A stretch of 64,000 nt of DNA from positions 14,150,708 to 14,214,707 of the forward strand of contig OY829329.1 of assembly GCA_963691655.1 (NCBI GenBank). The letters are read 5' to 3'. The notes beneath the pieces are model-generated. The model saw only the letters and a list, made by a program, of their open reading frames with translations, was not told the origin of the DNA and searched no databases. The DNA comes from Toxonevra muliebris (taxonomy: Eukaryota; Arthropoda; Insecta; Diptera; Pallopteridae). Positions 48,161 through 59,288 of the stretch are shown in pieces; position 1 is the stretch's first letter; every line of letters starts with the position of its first letter. The position numbers and the translations under genes were made by a program.

Positions 48161-50879
48161 TAATAATAATAATAAATTAATAATTTTAGTTAATATCTTA
48201 ATTTTCTTAAATCTATATTTATTATACTTACTCTGTCTATAATTTGCGAAAGGGCAATTACTTATTCACTTTATAGTCGGCTTAAAGTTTACTGCTAAAC
48301 GTCAAAAATATTACAACACAGTGTCGTTTGTTTGCTTTTAAAGTTCACAATGAAATGAAATGCGTAGCGTAAAATCCCTAAAGTTTTTCATCATTTCCAC
48401 TGGCATAAATTTTCATATGAAAAAATATGTGAAAATTAAAAAGAAAGTTAAAAAAAATATATTTTTTGAAGCACTCTGTTCAGCTCCAGTTCCCTACACT
48501 TATTTAAAAAAATATTAAAATATATTTAGCACAATTAAAAAATATAAACTCATACAGATATTTTTTTTTTTATTTAAGGACCACAAATTTTTTTGTTACC
48601 ATTTTTAATAAATGGCACATTTTTTTTTCAAACATACTTACATATATACATAAATATGTATAATATTTAATGGCTCATGGCTCATTAACTTTTATAGCAA
48701 CATTTTATGTTTTGGGGTGTGTATGTAGGTAGTAGGGATATGCTGCGGGGTAGAGATTGTCGAGAGAAAAAAAGCTTACGACGACAACTTGTTTGTGACA
48801 CTAATGAGCATAATGAATAAATGAAAAGGGCAGCAGGCAGGCAGGAAACTTTTCGGCATAGTTTAATTACGTGGGGGTTAATTATTTGTTATTACTATAT
48901 TCGTTTACTCGCTCGCTTGCAAAATAAGGCGAGAGATATGAAATATCTGTATGTGAATGAATTCATTCTTGAAATTTTAAAAACATTTTTTTAACTGCAA
49001 TTTAAATGATGCTAGCGTTGGAGATGGGAATTTTTATTTATATGTACAACAATAAATGACAACGAGAGACACGAAAAGTTTACAACGTTTTTATATTTTT
49101 TTTTTATCATAAATATTTATGTTAACCAAATTCATTAAGTGCCAATTAAAATATTTTAATAAATTCCAATTTTCAATATTATTTTCAACTTCTTTACTGA
49201 TATGATTCGGCTTGTAGCTGCTGATGTTTGATGCTGACTTTAGTTTTGCTGACTTTACTTCTGCTGAGTCTGCTTCAGATAATGCCGCAAGCGTATTCCA
49301 TAAAGTATGAGCAAAGTGAATGAGCGTAAAATAAATGGAAAATGAAAAATTTTTGTGGCTATCATTTTAAAATTTTATATTATGCTATTAAAGTTTAATT
49401 TCGCTCGATATTGAAAAATGAATTTAAGATTTTATTTCTGTCATCGAACAGAAATATCTCTGGCTGAGAAAGAAAAACTTTACGCAAATTTCATTAAATT
49501 TTCGAAATTGAAATTGAAGTTCCTTTTGGAAATTTATACTTGAAAGTTTTTTTTTCATATTTTTCTTTCATTTCTTTGCTTGTTGCTTGAAATTGTTGCA
49601 ATGTTGCAGTAGATTTTTGTGTGTTTTTTTTTTGGAGTTGTTGAAGAGTAAAGGAAAGCGGCAGCAGCAGATTATGCACATTAGAGCAGCCAATCAAGTA
49701 GTAGCTCGAAAAAGAGAATTTTTAAGTTTTTTCTTGTTGCTTTTTTTAAATGTTTTTTTTTTTTTTTTTTTTTTTTTTTTGCAGTTGGTACAAAATTTTC
49801 TTTTCTCAACTCATTGCAAGTCAACTTTACTGAATGAAATTTTCTTATTTTTTGTCTGCAATCGATTTCATTTAGCAGTGTTGACTCAAAGGATAACAGA
49901 GCAAAAAAAAAAAAAGTAATGCCAGTTGTGTTAACTTTTAAGAAGAGAGGAAAAAGAAGTGATGAGGAGGAAAGGAAAAGTATAAGATAAAGAGACAATG
50001 AGACGAAAAGGAAGACATAATCAAAAAAAAAAGAAAATGCGAGGAAAAATAAAAAAATTACGGTAAAAGAGGAGATGAAGGAAAATTTTATAATGAAAAA
50101 GGCTGTAAAGAAGAAATAGAAAGATGAGCGGAAAGCAAAAAATGAAAGTGAAATAAAAAAAAAAGCTTTCATTTTACCGTCATTCTGTTAACTAGAATCA
50201 CATTCATGCTTATTTTCACCTAAGTATTTTATTTTTGCTTACCTTCATTTAATTAGTTCTTTGGAGTTCTATACTTACTATTTTTCTGAATTATTGGAAA
50301 ACATCAGTGATTCAATGAATTTTTTTTTTTACTTTCTTAGAACACAAAAGCTTCTTAAGCTAGAATTATATAGATTAATTTATAATTAGTTTAATGAGCA
50401 CAAGGAAACAATATTATGCTATTACTCATTACCATATTTTACTGCTTGGGCTGGAAAATGCTAGGCATAGGGTGCAAATTAATAGATGAGAGGAATTAAA
50501 ATTGTTGTTGTGTGCATACGATAGCAAAACGTGAATGCATACATACAATAGCTATGTATATGTAGAGAGTAAATAAATATAAAAGAAAGAGAGAGAGAGA
50601 GAGAGAGCAAACATTTAATCACATGAAAAAAAACAATAACATTTTATTTGCTCAAATAATAAACACTAATACAATTGTAGTATAAACGAGGGCATTGTTG
50701 TTTGCTGTTGTTATCTTTTTTTGCACTCTCTCGTACACAAAATGAACTACACGTATTCTCTCGCACTAGTGCGTTTGCCTCTCTTCTCACTGCAGCAATA
50801 TCTCTCAACCAGCCAGTACGGACTCAAACACAATTCAGTGATGAGAAAGTAAGCACAATTGTACTTTTTTAGATCTTTT
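48161..50879. other. Non-coding AT-rich interval
   Basis: Contains (AAT)n at 48160-48178, T runs (49748-49780), and (GA)n at 50586-50608. The CTCTCGCACTAGTGCG and CTGCAGCAATATCTCTC stretch near 50760-50810 resembles 46260-46310. Long poly-Phe and poly-Lys frames at 49587-50172 are homopolymer artefacts. Confidence 0.55.
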
Positions 50880-51010
50880 CATATTAATACATGGTACATT
50901 AAATACAATTGGTACATTTTTGAATTTATATTACAAAAAAAAAAAAAAAAAAAATTTTTTTTCAAACTAATACAAGGTATATTAAATACAATTGGTACAT
51001 TTTAGATACA
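50880..51010 (+). repeat. Short tandem duplication with TACAATTGGTACATTTT
   Basis: AATACA(T/A)GGTA(C/T)ATTAAATAC followed by AATTGGTACATTTT occurs at about 50887-50920 and 50969-51003, separated by an A/T homopolymer. Single GTACATTTTTGTTGG and TTGTACCTAAA words recur near 52030, 63245 and 63955. Confidence 0.6.
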
Positions 51011-51234
51011 ATTTGCCATTGGCCAAAAAAAATTTTAAATATAATTTGTATTGCAAAAAAATAATATTTTTTAATAACTGCCTACTTAAATTTAACTTGC
51101 CGAAGTACAATACTGGTTAATTATGCATTTATTTAAAACAATATGTTTTACATTTTAAAAAGTTTTTTTGCTTCTTCTGTAAAAAATCAAAAATGTCTAT
51201 AAAAGCCTTTTCAAATATGTATTGATTATATACA

Positions 51235-51351
51235 AGGACTCCCAAAAGTGATAACAAAAATAACTTTTTATTTTGATTGAATATATTTACATTTAATCAA
51301 AAACAAACATTTCTGAAGTGACCTACATATAGGACAATGGGCATATCTGGG
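51235..51351. mobile_element. piggyBac-like MITE, copy 2 (inverted)
   Basis: Matches copy 1 (48028-48156) in reverse orientation: TTTTTATTTTGATTGAATAT, CAAACATTTCTGAAGTGA, CTA(C/T)ATATAGGACAATGGGC and ATCTGGG followed by TTAA at 51352-51355. The other end has lost its recognisable terminus and TTAA, so the left boundary is approximate. Confidence 0.7.
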
Positions 51352-51355
51352 TTAA

Positions 51356-52129
51356 TAAACATTATTTGATTTAGAACTTTTTTTTTTTTTTGCACTATAA
51401 AATATGTGTTTCCTTTTATAAACAATAATAACAGAGCTGAGAGCTTTGAAATAAATTTTGACTAAAATTTTTTTTTTTTTAATCTAAAATTATGATCGAA
51501 ATTCCGGAACTTTCATGACCAATATGGAGTCTTTAGCTTTAGATAATACCAGATTACCAGATATAAAAATTGGTTTTTTTCTTGTGTTCATCTAGATGAG
51601 TAGAAACTTTTCCTTGCATTTAGTTTCCAATTTGTCGAGTCCGAAAAAAGTTTTTTTTTCTTTTAAATAATACAAAATATTGTATTGTATTAGATTTGGT
51701 TGGTCCTGATTGGGACTTCAAAAATAACATGTGACTTTCAACATGCGCCGAGAGGCAGAGGGAGGCTTTGAAGAAAGAAATCTGTGATACTCTGATTACA
51801 TATATTTTAGTGTGCAAAAAGTTTTTTAATACATAAATTTAAGAAGGAAATTATAAATAAATAGATTTTTCAAAAAAAAAAATTTTTTTTTATAAATTTT
51901 GATATTTTTTTTTTGCTTTTTGAATGAAAAATACCCCTTAATTGCTAACTTTCAAATTAAAATAAAATTTCTTATAATAACGACGAATCAATGAAGTACA
52001 ATATTTTAAGTACATTCTTGCTCATTTAGGTACATTTTTGTTGGAAAATAAAGAACAATTTGAAATTTGGAAATTTCATCACTGGTGCACAGGGGAAGAC
52101 ATTTTTATTTTTTTTTTTTTAGTAAGAGC
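51356..52129. other. Non-coding, nothing recognised
   Basis: AT-rich with long T runs; no exon. Confidence 0.5.
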
Positions 52130-52255
52130 TGCACTCTTTGCTCTCTTTCTCTTTGCTTGCGTAAGAGCATTCTTCGTTTTAATAGCAAATACGAATGAGG
52201 TTCGTATTATCGTTCTGAGCCACCAGTGCAGGAAACAATTGAAGAGAGCAATATG
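52130..52255 (+). repeat. Interspersed repeat family H
   Basis: CTCTTTGCTCTCTTTCTCTT, TGCTTGCGTAAGAGCATTCT, AATAGCAAATACGAATGAGG and TTCGTATTATCGTTCT match 47840-47965. The copy ends near CAATTGAAGAGAG. The small frame across it (52038-52277) is not conserved in the other copies. Confidence 0.75.
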
Positions 52256-53538
52256 CATTGCCTTAGCAGAAATTTAAGAGAGAAAAAGAGAGAGAGAGAG
52301 AGAGAGAAGCCACGGGATGGTGTGGGAAAAAAGAGAGGAAGAAGAGCATGTTAATAATGGAATTACTCCAGTCTCGCCATTTCATTTTTTTTATTATGTT
52401 TGATTTGTGAAATTTTATTGCTTCAATTAAGCGAAGTCAAGCGAAGTCTACTAACCGAGAATTACCGTATTAAACATTTGGAATGTTTTATAATTATATG
52501 AGTTTCTATTATAGAACTATTTATTGATATGTTATTTCGTCCTCCAATGCTATCATTCTGCTCTAAATACGTCGTATTTAAAGTATTCTAGTGACAGATA
52601 AGCCTTGAATTGTTAATACCTGTGACAGTTTTTAGTTAACTTCAAGACATTAAAGCTTCCCTAAGATTTAGATTAGCAAAAGTTTTTCAATTAGAATATA
52701 TTGCAATTACTTTGTAGTAAATAGACGATGGATTAAGTGTAAGAACTTAGCAAATTAAATTGAAAACAATTACATTTCAAGGACGATAGAACACTAAAAG
52801 GTTTTTTTTGTTTGTTGTTGTTGACATTTCTCTGTGTTCGGTGCTGGTGATGGTGTGCTGACATCAGCATTTCAGTTTAATAACATAGTATTAAAGTATA
52901 TACATTTGATTAATGCAGAACATTAGTGAACTATTACACTAAAATAAAGAGTAAAACTATAATATAGAAAATAAAACTTAATAAAAAAAAAAAGAATAAA
53001 ACATTCTAATTACTAATTCTTACAATTTCTCTTTTTCTTTCTCTTTTTTCTTACACATACGCAAATGTTCAAACATACACCCACACACACACACACACAC
53101 ACACTTTCTACACTCTCCTATACAAAATTGCTGCAAATAATCCGCTACGATTAATTTAATGTAAACTACACACATACACAAATACGCGCTCACGCACACA
53201 TGTACATAATACTTTGGGGTACTTGGTTGGTTTTTCTGCTAATGCTATTTACGCATTTGGATTAATTAAATTTGCAAAAAAAAAAAATAAAAAAAAATTC
53301 TACAAACACAAACAAACAAAATGAAACGATACGAAAATAAAAACAACCAAATACATTGGTGACTTTTAATGGCGAACAAAACTTAATGGCATTGATGTGG
53401 TTGACGTTATTCCTGATACCCACACATGTACACATTCAAACATACACATGCTTACATGCAACTCATCCGCACACACACACACAAACACCCATGAACTTAT
53501 ATTGTACAAAACAAACAAACAAACAAACGAAATTATAG
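52256..53538. other. Intron sequence upstream of the Ig exon
   Basis: (GA)n at about 52279-52306, (CA)n at 53084-53105 and 53471-53482, and a CAAACAAACAAAC tract at 53508-53528 just before the acceptor. The frame starting at 53386 (MALMWLTLFLIPTHVH) looks like a signal peptide but is in the wrong phase and continues into CA repeat, so it is not called. Confidence 0.55.
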
Positions 53539-53665
53539 TAAAAACAAAGGATGTCGATGCTGTCGAGGGTAAATCGGTATCACTGCCCTGCCCAATATCC
53601 GCACCACTGGATGATGTTTATATGGTGTTATGGTTTCGTGATAATGCTGGGATTCCATTGTACAG
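53539..53665 (+). CDS. Exon: first half of the N-terminal Ig domain of a Sidestep-family protein
   Basis: An internal exon of 127 bases with acceptor AATTATAG (AG at 53537-53538) and a strong donor ACAG/GTAAGC (GT at 53666). The peptide reads KTKDVDAVEGKSVSLPCPIS and then DDVYMVLWFRDNAGIPLY. The first Ig cysteine (in SLPC) and the core tryptophan (VLWFRD) are present. The DV-A-EGK-V-LPC and VLW-(F/Y)-(R/K)-D-AG-PLY pattern is characteristic of the first Ig domain of Sidestep (Side) proteins. These are single-pass surface proteins that bind Beaten-path receptors in motor-axon guidance and synaptic partner choice. The exon begins at codon position 2 and ends after AG of a codon expected to be Ser, as in family members. 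The second cysteine of the domain must lie on the next exon, beyond this window or unrecognised. Which of the several Side paralogues it is cannot be told from 41 codons. Confidence 0.85.
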
Positions 53666-53889
53666 GTAAGCATGAAAATGAGAGAAAGAGATTGAGGGAG
53701 ACAGAGCGGTAAGGGGGGGGGGGGGGAGGCAGAGTTTATCTTATTTATTCATTAAATTAGTTATACATTTACGTACATATGCCAGTGTGTGTGTTGGTAT
53801 TGCGTTGGGTACCCAATAACCCAAGAAACTTTGTTGGTTGTAGGCTCTGAAAATGAGTCATCGCAATCATTCACATTAGGACAGAATAT
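53666..53889. other. Intron start after the Ig exon
   Basis: Begins with the splice donor and contains a G run of 14 at 53713-53726. No other structure. Confidence 0.6.
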
Positions 53890-54290
53890 CTACGATTTTG
53901 AGAGACAAAATTTTACACCAAAATTTAGGACAAAATTTAGGAACAAATTTAGACTAAAATTAGACCAAAATTTAGACGAAAGTATAAACAAATTTTAGGC
54001 CTAAATTTAGACTAAAACCCTGATTGGAATTGAGAACAGAAAACCAGAACGAATTTAAAATAAACACTGGCAAAATTTAGACTAAATTGATACCAAATTT
54101 AGACCGAAAAATAGACCAAAACTAAAACTAAAAATTTTGGCTAAAAGGTGAAAAAACTCTAACCAAATCTTCGACTAAAACTGAAACCAAAAGCTAACTA
54201 AAATTTAAACAAAAAATGAAACCAAAACTCCTACCAAAATTCCAACCAAAATCAGACTAATATTAAGCCAAAAAGTAAACTAAAATTCAC
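53890..54290. repeat. GACCAAAATTTA satellite, array 4 (short)
   Basis: About 400 bases of the same short-period words (AAAATTTAGACCAAAATT variants), plus-strand polarity, strongly degenerate. It abuts the truncated 5' side of the mariner fragment without an intervening terminal repeat. Confidence 0.85.
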
Positions 54291-54689
54291 TGGCGACCGC
54301 TACCGACCACAATTGATGCATTTGAGCCGATCATTAAAGGATAAGAGGCCAGAATATGAGAATAGACACGACGAAGTTATTCTTCAGCACGACAATGCTC
54401 GGCCGCATGTTGCAAGGCAAGTAAAAACATACTTGGAAACGCTGAAATGGGAAGTGCGCTACCCCACCCGCCGTATTCTCCAGACATTGCTCCTTCTGAT
54501 TACCACTTGTTCCGATCGATGACACATGGCCTGGCTGAACAGCACTTCCGTTCGTTCGAAGAACTCAAAAAATGGGTCGATTCGTGGATAGCCTCAAAAG
54601 ATGAGGAGTTCTTTCGCCGCGGAATCCGTATGCTACTAGAAAGATGGGAAAAGGTTGTGGCTAACGATGGACAATACTTTAAAGAATAA
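54291..54689 (+). pseudogene. mariner transposase, C-terminal fragment (DD34D), frameshifted
   Basis: Encodes about the last 130 residues of a mariner transposase. The catalytic HDNARPHVARQVKTYLETL block (second Asp) lies at about 54387-54445. After a two-base insertion near 54464 come PHPPYSPDIAPSDYHLF (third Asp) and the C-terminal block HFRSFEELKKWVDSW, ending at TAA 54687-54689. Joining the frames would give 34 residues between the two aspartates, as in mariner. The N-terminal DNA-binding half and left terminal repeat are missing; the fragment starts directly at satellite array 4. Mariner enzymes cut and paste DNA at TA sites, but this one cannot be functional. Confidence 0.92.
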
Positions 54690-55734
54690 ATTTATAATCA
54701 CTTTTTCACAATAAATGTCCAAATTAGGAAAAAAATACGAGTTTATACATTCATACTCCCAATATACAAAAGTTGAATTTTCATATTTGAATTGATATTT
54801 GAAAATGTTTATTGGGTATGCCTGCATGGTATGTGAGAGGAGAATGTGAATGTTTTAAGCTCGTAACTGATAATTTACTTTACGTTAATGGTTCACTTGT
54901 GTACACAATTTACTCATACGTTTTATTATAAAATTCGAGCTGGACGAACTAATCCTTTTCATATTAAATTTTCACATAATCAATTTGAATCCAAAAGGTG
55001 AGGGAAGGAAAACTGCGAAGGTTAACGAAATATTTTAAAAATTTTTATGCAGAAAAATTCACTTTACGACCAGGGAAGTTATGAGAAGCTGTGGATCTTA
55101 ACCTTTATACCATTTAACCCGGTTAAAGTCAGGAATGTTAACTACTAAGTTATGGTGACAACAATTCATGAATGCAAGCGTTAAACTAAAGTAGTCCAAG
55201 AGAGTATCTTATTGTTTAAATGAAATTTGTAACAATTTCTTGCTCTTTGATTTTGTTTTTCATTATAATAACAATGCCACAAGTACCAACCACATACTAA
55301 CCATATCTGCATAGATGCATTAAATACATATCCTTTCGTTTTCTTGAAAATAATTATAAATATAAATATACATAGAAAAATGGGCCGGTATGAATCAGAA
55401 TACATATCCTACGTATTTTATACTTTTATATATTTACTTGCATAATAAAAATAAATCTTCATAAATGTCGTACAAACATGAATTTATGAAGGCTTGTTTT
55501 AGTACGATTCTACTGTCTACTACTACAACATACTCGTTGTAATACGGTATTGTTGTTGTTGCTGTTGTTGTTGTTTTTTTGTGGGCCAAGTCCATAACGT
55601 CTGTATCGTTATTTTAAAACTTGAACAAACGGAAAATATTTCCACACAGTTGCAGTTGAAAAGGAAATTGCACTCAGGCATTAAATGCTACTTGAAGTAC
55701 ACATAAACGCACACACACATACATACATATGAAT
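54690..55734. other. Non-coding interval after mariner
   Basis: Possible mariner 3' flank up to about 54740; no clean right terminal repeat identified. (GTT)n at about 55552-55575. Otherwise AT-rich with no gene. Confidence 0.5.
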
Positions 55735-55929
55735 ACATGCATACATACATACATGCATACATGCATACATGCATACATGCATACATGCATACATGCATAC
55801 ATACATACATACATACATACATACATACATACATACATACATACATACATACATACATACATACATACATACATACATACATACATACATACATACATAC
55901 ATACATACATACATACATACATACATACA

Positions 55930-55957
<28 letters not shown>
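55735..55957. repeat. (CATA)n microsatellite with (CATACATG)n block
   Basis: About 220 bases of tetranucleotide CATA. The first ~65 bases alternate CATACATG, the rest is uniform CATA. Reading frames on both strands (Met-Tyr-Val-Cys or Ile-His-Thr-Tyr repeats) are artefacts of it. Confidence 0.98.
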
Positions 55958-55960
<3 letters not shown>

Positions 55961-56321
55961 GAGCACTTACACATAGGCAGACATTTATCCCATAAGGAGT
56001 GAGATCGAAAAAATCTTAACATATATGAAATTCAATAATTTTTAAACGGTTGGTCTTAAAGTTTTGATTTTTGATGTGTAAACATTTTAGCTCACGGTAT
56101 GAGCAAAATTTCAAAATTTATGTAAAATGTAAGAATAACTGTAACGTAAGATGTAAGATAACTGTAACGTCCAGTTCCCTTCTCGCTCACACTACTGCGC
56201 GGCATGACTGTGTGCTACTCTAAACAGCAAAGAGTAGAAAGAAGAGAGAAGAGAGGGAGAAATTAAAATACGAGCAGAGTTTGTTTGTTTATGTTTCGAT
56301 CAATTTACTCACACACACATA

Positions 56322-57504
56322 CAGGGTGACAATTGTAAAGTGACGCAAGTTTAATACTCTGCAGCAAGCTTTGCCATTTACCGTTACTTTAATTTAAAAA
56401 GCAAATTCATTCATCATTGGCTTCTCTTTTAATTTCATTTGAATTTTTGTTATTACATTTTGAAATTTCCATAAAAATGGACAAGGAAAATATTCGTCGT
56501 GAAATTATGAAATTTCATTTGGCAAATTAAAGTAGCCGTCAAATTGCAAAGGCTTTAAATTTGTCAAGTCGTACGGTAGACCGAGCTATTATTCGATATA
56601 ATGAAACTGGAGGTTTTGGAGATAGAGACCGTGGAAAATTTTCAACAGTTGCCACTACTGGTTTAACACAAAAAATTCGTAAACGAATCAAGCGAAATCC
56701 AAGGCGCTCAATGCGAATCATTGCAAAATCAAAGCTTAATCTTAAGATTTGCGACTGCAAAGATGCAAGGCGTTGCTACGCTCCTCCGTGTTAAAAAATG
56801 TTGAAAATATCTTGTTTACAGATGAAAAAATTTTCACGGTTGAACAACATTTCAATGCGCAAAATGACCGAATGTGGCTAACATCATCATCGCAACAAAA
56901 TAGGACTGTTGGCCGAGTTCAAAAGCCAGCTTCCGTTATGGTATGGGCTGGAGTTTCCGCTAATGCCAGAACCTCTCTAATATTCGTTGAAGATGGTGTT
57001 AAAATTGACCAGGTTGTTTATCGGAGCATTTTAAACGAACATGTTCTTCCCTGGGCCCAAGATACATTTGGAAATGAAAACTGGACTTTCCAGCAAGATT
57101 CTGCACCTTCCCACATGGCAAAATTAACGCAAACATGGATAAAAGACAATTTTTCTGGATTCATAACATCTCAAGAATGGCCACCATACTCTCCCCAGAC
57201 TTGAATCCAATGGACTACTCTATTTGGAGTATTTTAGAGAGTAAGGCTTGTGCATCTCAACACCACAGTCTGGAGTCGCTGACAAATTCATTAGAGAAAG
57301 CCTGGACTGAAATTGATCAGGAAGTCCTGCGGCGAACAGTCCTACGATTTCCGGATCGATTGAAGGCATGTGTGCAGGCTAAAGGAGGTTATATTGAATG
57401 AGGTGAATATTCAGCAATGTTAACACTGAATTGTACTTAATGGAAGTACGTACTTTTGAAAATAACTGCTGAAATGTGTGCGTCACTTTACGATTGTCAC
57501 CCTG
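56322..57504 (+). mobile_element. maT-like (Tc1/mariner superfamily) transposon, full length
   Basis: 1183 bases bounded by 26-base terminal inverted repeats starting CAGGGTGACAATTGTAAAGT (right copy differs at one base), with TA on both sides (56320-56321, 57505-57506). It carries one transposase gene, now broken. Element size, TA duplication and the DD37D spacing of the transposase fit the maT family. The empty target site is seen at 30866-31131. Confidence 0.93.
56477..57398 (+). pseudogene. maT-like transposase (DD37D), disrupted
   Basis: Starts at ATG 56477 (MDKENIRREIMKFHLAN), followed at once by a stop (TAA 56528-56530). It reopens through a helix-turn-helix region (RQIAKALNLS, SSRTVDRAIIRYNETGGF) and a second one (RKRIKRNPRRSMRIIAKS). 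Near 56760 the frame changes and part of the expected sequence before the catalytic core is missing. The core then gives LFTDEKIF (first Asp), MVWAGVSANART, FQQDSAPSHMAKL (second Asp) and, after another shift near 57200, LNPMDYSIWS (third Asp, 37 residues after the second). The end is RFPDRLKACVQAKGGYIE at 57398. With one stop, two frameshifts and an internal deletion the enzyme is dead. Terminal repeats are nearly identical, so the element is not very old. Confidence 0.92.
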
Positions 57505-57595
57505 TATATGTATATACGAAAACAAAATGTGTGTAGATTTATTCGTGGCAGAATTATTTGTTGGTGTTAAACGTGTGAAGATCGACTATACCATA

Positions 57596-58642
57596 CAAGG
57601 CCGTATTTAGGGGGGGGGGGGGGGACTTTTGGGGGTTCTGACCCCCCCCCCCCCCCCCGAAATATGGATACTTTATTCTAGTTTTTGAGATTAATTGCCA
57701 ATGGATGGAAAAAAAGTCAAAATAAAATCTATTTAACGATATTTTTTACTTCCATCGGTTTTTTATCTAAAAAGTCAAATATAAAAAATAAATTTGAAAT
57801 CTTAGTTACACTATGCGATCAAATCCGATTTGTTTTCTTCGACATGAGGTTCGACTACGGATTCAAAAAGAGAAGGTGATACTGAGCACTCCTGCATTCA
57901 TAGTTTTTCTGGGTCAGTAACTGTTTTTGATTTAAGGTTTCGTCCTGAATCAGTTTGAAAAGTTTAAAAATTACTGAAAATAGAAAAAATTATCGGATCC
58001 TTGTAAAATAAGACTTGCTTGAACCCCATTTCTTTTCCTAAAACGTGACGTGATGGGAAGTTTTTGACCTCAGATTCGTGTTCAACGTGAAAAATTCTTT
58101 CGCAAAAACTTCATCTTATTAGCAAAACCCATCTTAAAATTAATTTTATAACGCATTATTGCTCAGAGCACCACAACTAGAATGATCTCTTTCAATGCTG
58201 TGACTTCATGAATTTAGAGAATATAAGCCAACCTCATCCGGGTTCCTTATCATTGATAATGGCTCAAATTCCTAATGATGATCATTTGAAAAAAATGAGC
58301 CTCTACAATTTTTGGTAATTTTTTTGAGGTTGGGTACATCATCAGTAGTGGGAAGTCAATGAGTTAATGAAATTATGTACCTCACGATAAAAAAAATGCA
58401 ATAGAATGCACATTGAATATTTATTTGAAAAAACTTAATTTGATTATTCTGGGAATTTTTTGTCACTTTTGGCCATTTTTTTGAGGTTAAGTTAAAAAAA
58501 ATCGGAAAATGTTTCCTAAAATTTTAATTATATTGATTTAATTTATTGTATTTCAAAATCAGTTTGATAAAAATTATTTATGAATATTTTCTTCGAATGA
58601 AAATCGCGGCCCCCCCGAAAAAAATTTCTGGCTACGGCCCTG
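57596..58642. mobile_element. hAT-like non-autonomous element with 8-bp target duplication
   Basis: 1047 bases flanked by the direct repeat ATACCATA (57588-57595 and 58643-58650), the 8-base duplication typical of hAT transposons. Ends are inverted: CAAGGCCGTATTTAGGGGGG at left, and CAGGGCCGTAGCCAG as the reverse complement of the right end. A G15 run (57610-57624) faces a C17 run (57642-57658), which could pair. No transposase domain was found; the frame at 57685-57879 is not recognised. It splits a family F repeat. Confidence 0.88.
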
Positions 58643-58650
58643 ATACCATA

Positions 58651-58953
58651 CAAGCAGAGAAGTCGCCGTAACAAACACAGGCGTTTGATAGGTTTTACAT
58701 TTGGTTAGTTGGATTGGATTAAAATTAAATACTTTTTAAAATATAAAAACAATACAAAATGATAAGTAATAAGGAATCTAAGTTTCAATAAATGTTTAAA
58801 CAAAATGTAGTGATAATGATAGCAAACAACGGCATTATAAAAATTTTGCTTTGTGCATTAACCTTAGAAAGGCAACACTTTTTTTTTTTATCTATGTAAA
58901 TAGCAAAAATGTTAAACACAAAAAATCAAACTTATTTATTATAAAATCACTTA
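58651..58953. other. Non-coding remnant between hAT element and SINE
   Basis: End of family F repeat, then about 290 bases of AT-rich sequence with no feature recognised. Confidence 0.5.
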
Positions 58954-58967
58954 AATACTTCAAAAAA

Positions 58968-59041
58968 GACGACCTCGCTTGTCTAGTGGATAGTGCACTA
59001 GACTTTCATTCATAAGGTTGCAGGTTCGATTCTCGTCTTGA
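58968..59041 (+). promoter_or_regulatory. tRNA-like head 1 of the SINE (pol III boxes)
   Basis: A box TTGTCTAGTGGATAGTGC (from 58979) and B box GGTTCGATTC (59023-59032). Cloverleaf pairing is poor (acceptor and T stems do not close), so it is not called as a tRNA gene. Confidence 0.7.
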
Positions 59042-59214
59042 TCTGGTAGTTAATTCTCATAAACTTCTTATATTCACTAGTGATATGAAGTGGATGAGAA
59101 TTATAAGAATGTATACAAGTGCACACCTTGGTTGGTAATGGCAAAACCACCGAGCTGATAAAAAATTTGCCACACAGCCGTTCGGTATCGGCGTTAAACA
59201 ATAGAGCCTACCAA

Positions 59215-59288
59215 CGCCACTGTGATCTAGTGGCAGAGTGCCAGACTCTTATCTCTGGAGACCTGAGTTCGATTCTCGGCTTGGGTAT
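59215..59288 (+). promoter_or_regulatory. tRNA-like head 2 of the SINE (pol III boxes)
   Basis: A box GATCTAGTGGCAGAGTGCC (from 59224), a closed anticodon-arm-like stem CCAGA/TCTGG, a paired T arm CTGAG-TTCGATT-CTCGG. The acceptor stem does not pair, so a SINE head is more likely than a working tRNA. Confidence 0.7.

Larger units (their letters stand above)
56157..58667 (+). repeat. Interspersed repeat family F, interrupted by two transposons
   Basis: Blocks at 56157-56321, 57505-57595 and 58643-58667 match, in order, the continuous minus-strand copy at 30866-31131 (ATAACTGTA, CGCGGCATGACTGTG, TTACTCACAC, GGCAGAATTATTTGTTGGTG, AGATCGAC, AAGCAGAGA). The gaps are exactly the maT element (56322-57504) and the hAT-like element (57596-58642). 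Confidence 0.85.

Noticed and set aside
49587..50172. Frames of 110 and 163 codons rich in Phe or Lys
   Set aside because: Driven by T and A homopolymers and GA-rich DNA.
53386..53427. Signal-peptide-like MALMWLTLFLIPTHVH upstream of the Ig exon
   Set aside because: The possible donor after it leaves the wrong phase for the exon at 53539, and the frame runs into CA repeats.
55674..56022. Overlapping frames of 77-113 codons on both strands with Met-Tyr-Val-Cys or Ile-His-Thr-Tyr repeats
   Set aside because: Pure translation of the (CATA)n microsatellite, which has no stop codon in several frames.
58968..59288. Two functional tRNA genes
   Set aside because: Acceptor stems do not pair and both lie inside a SINE with a target duplication.
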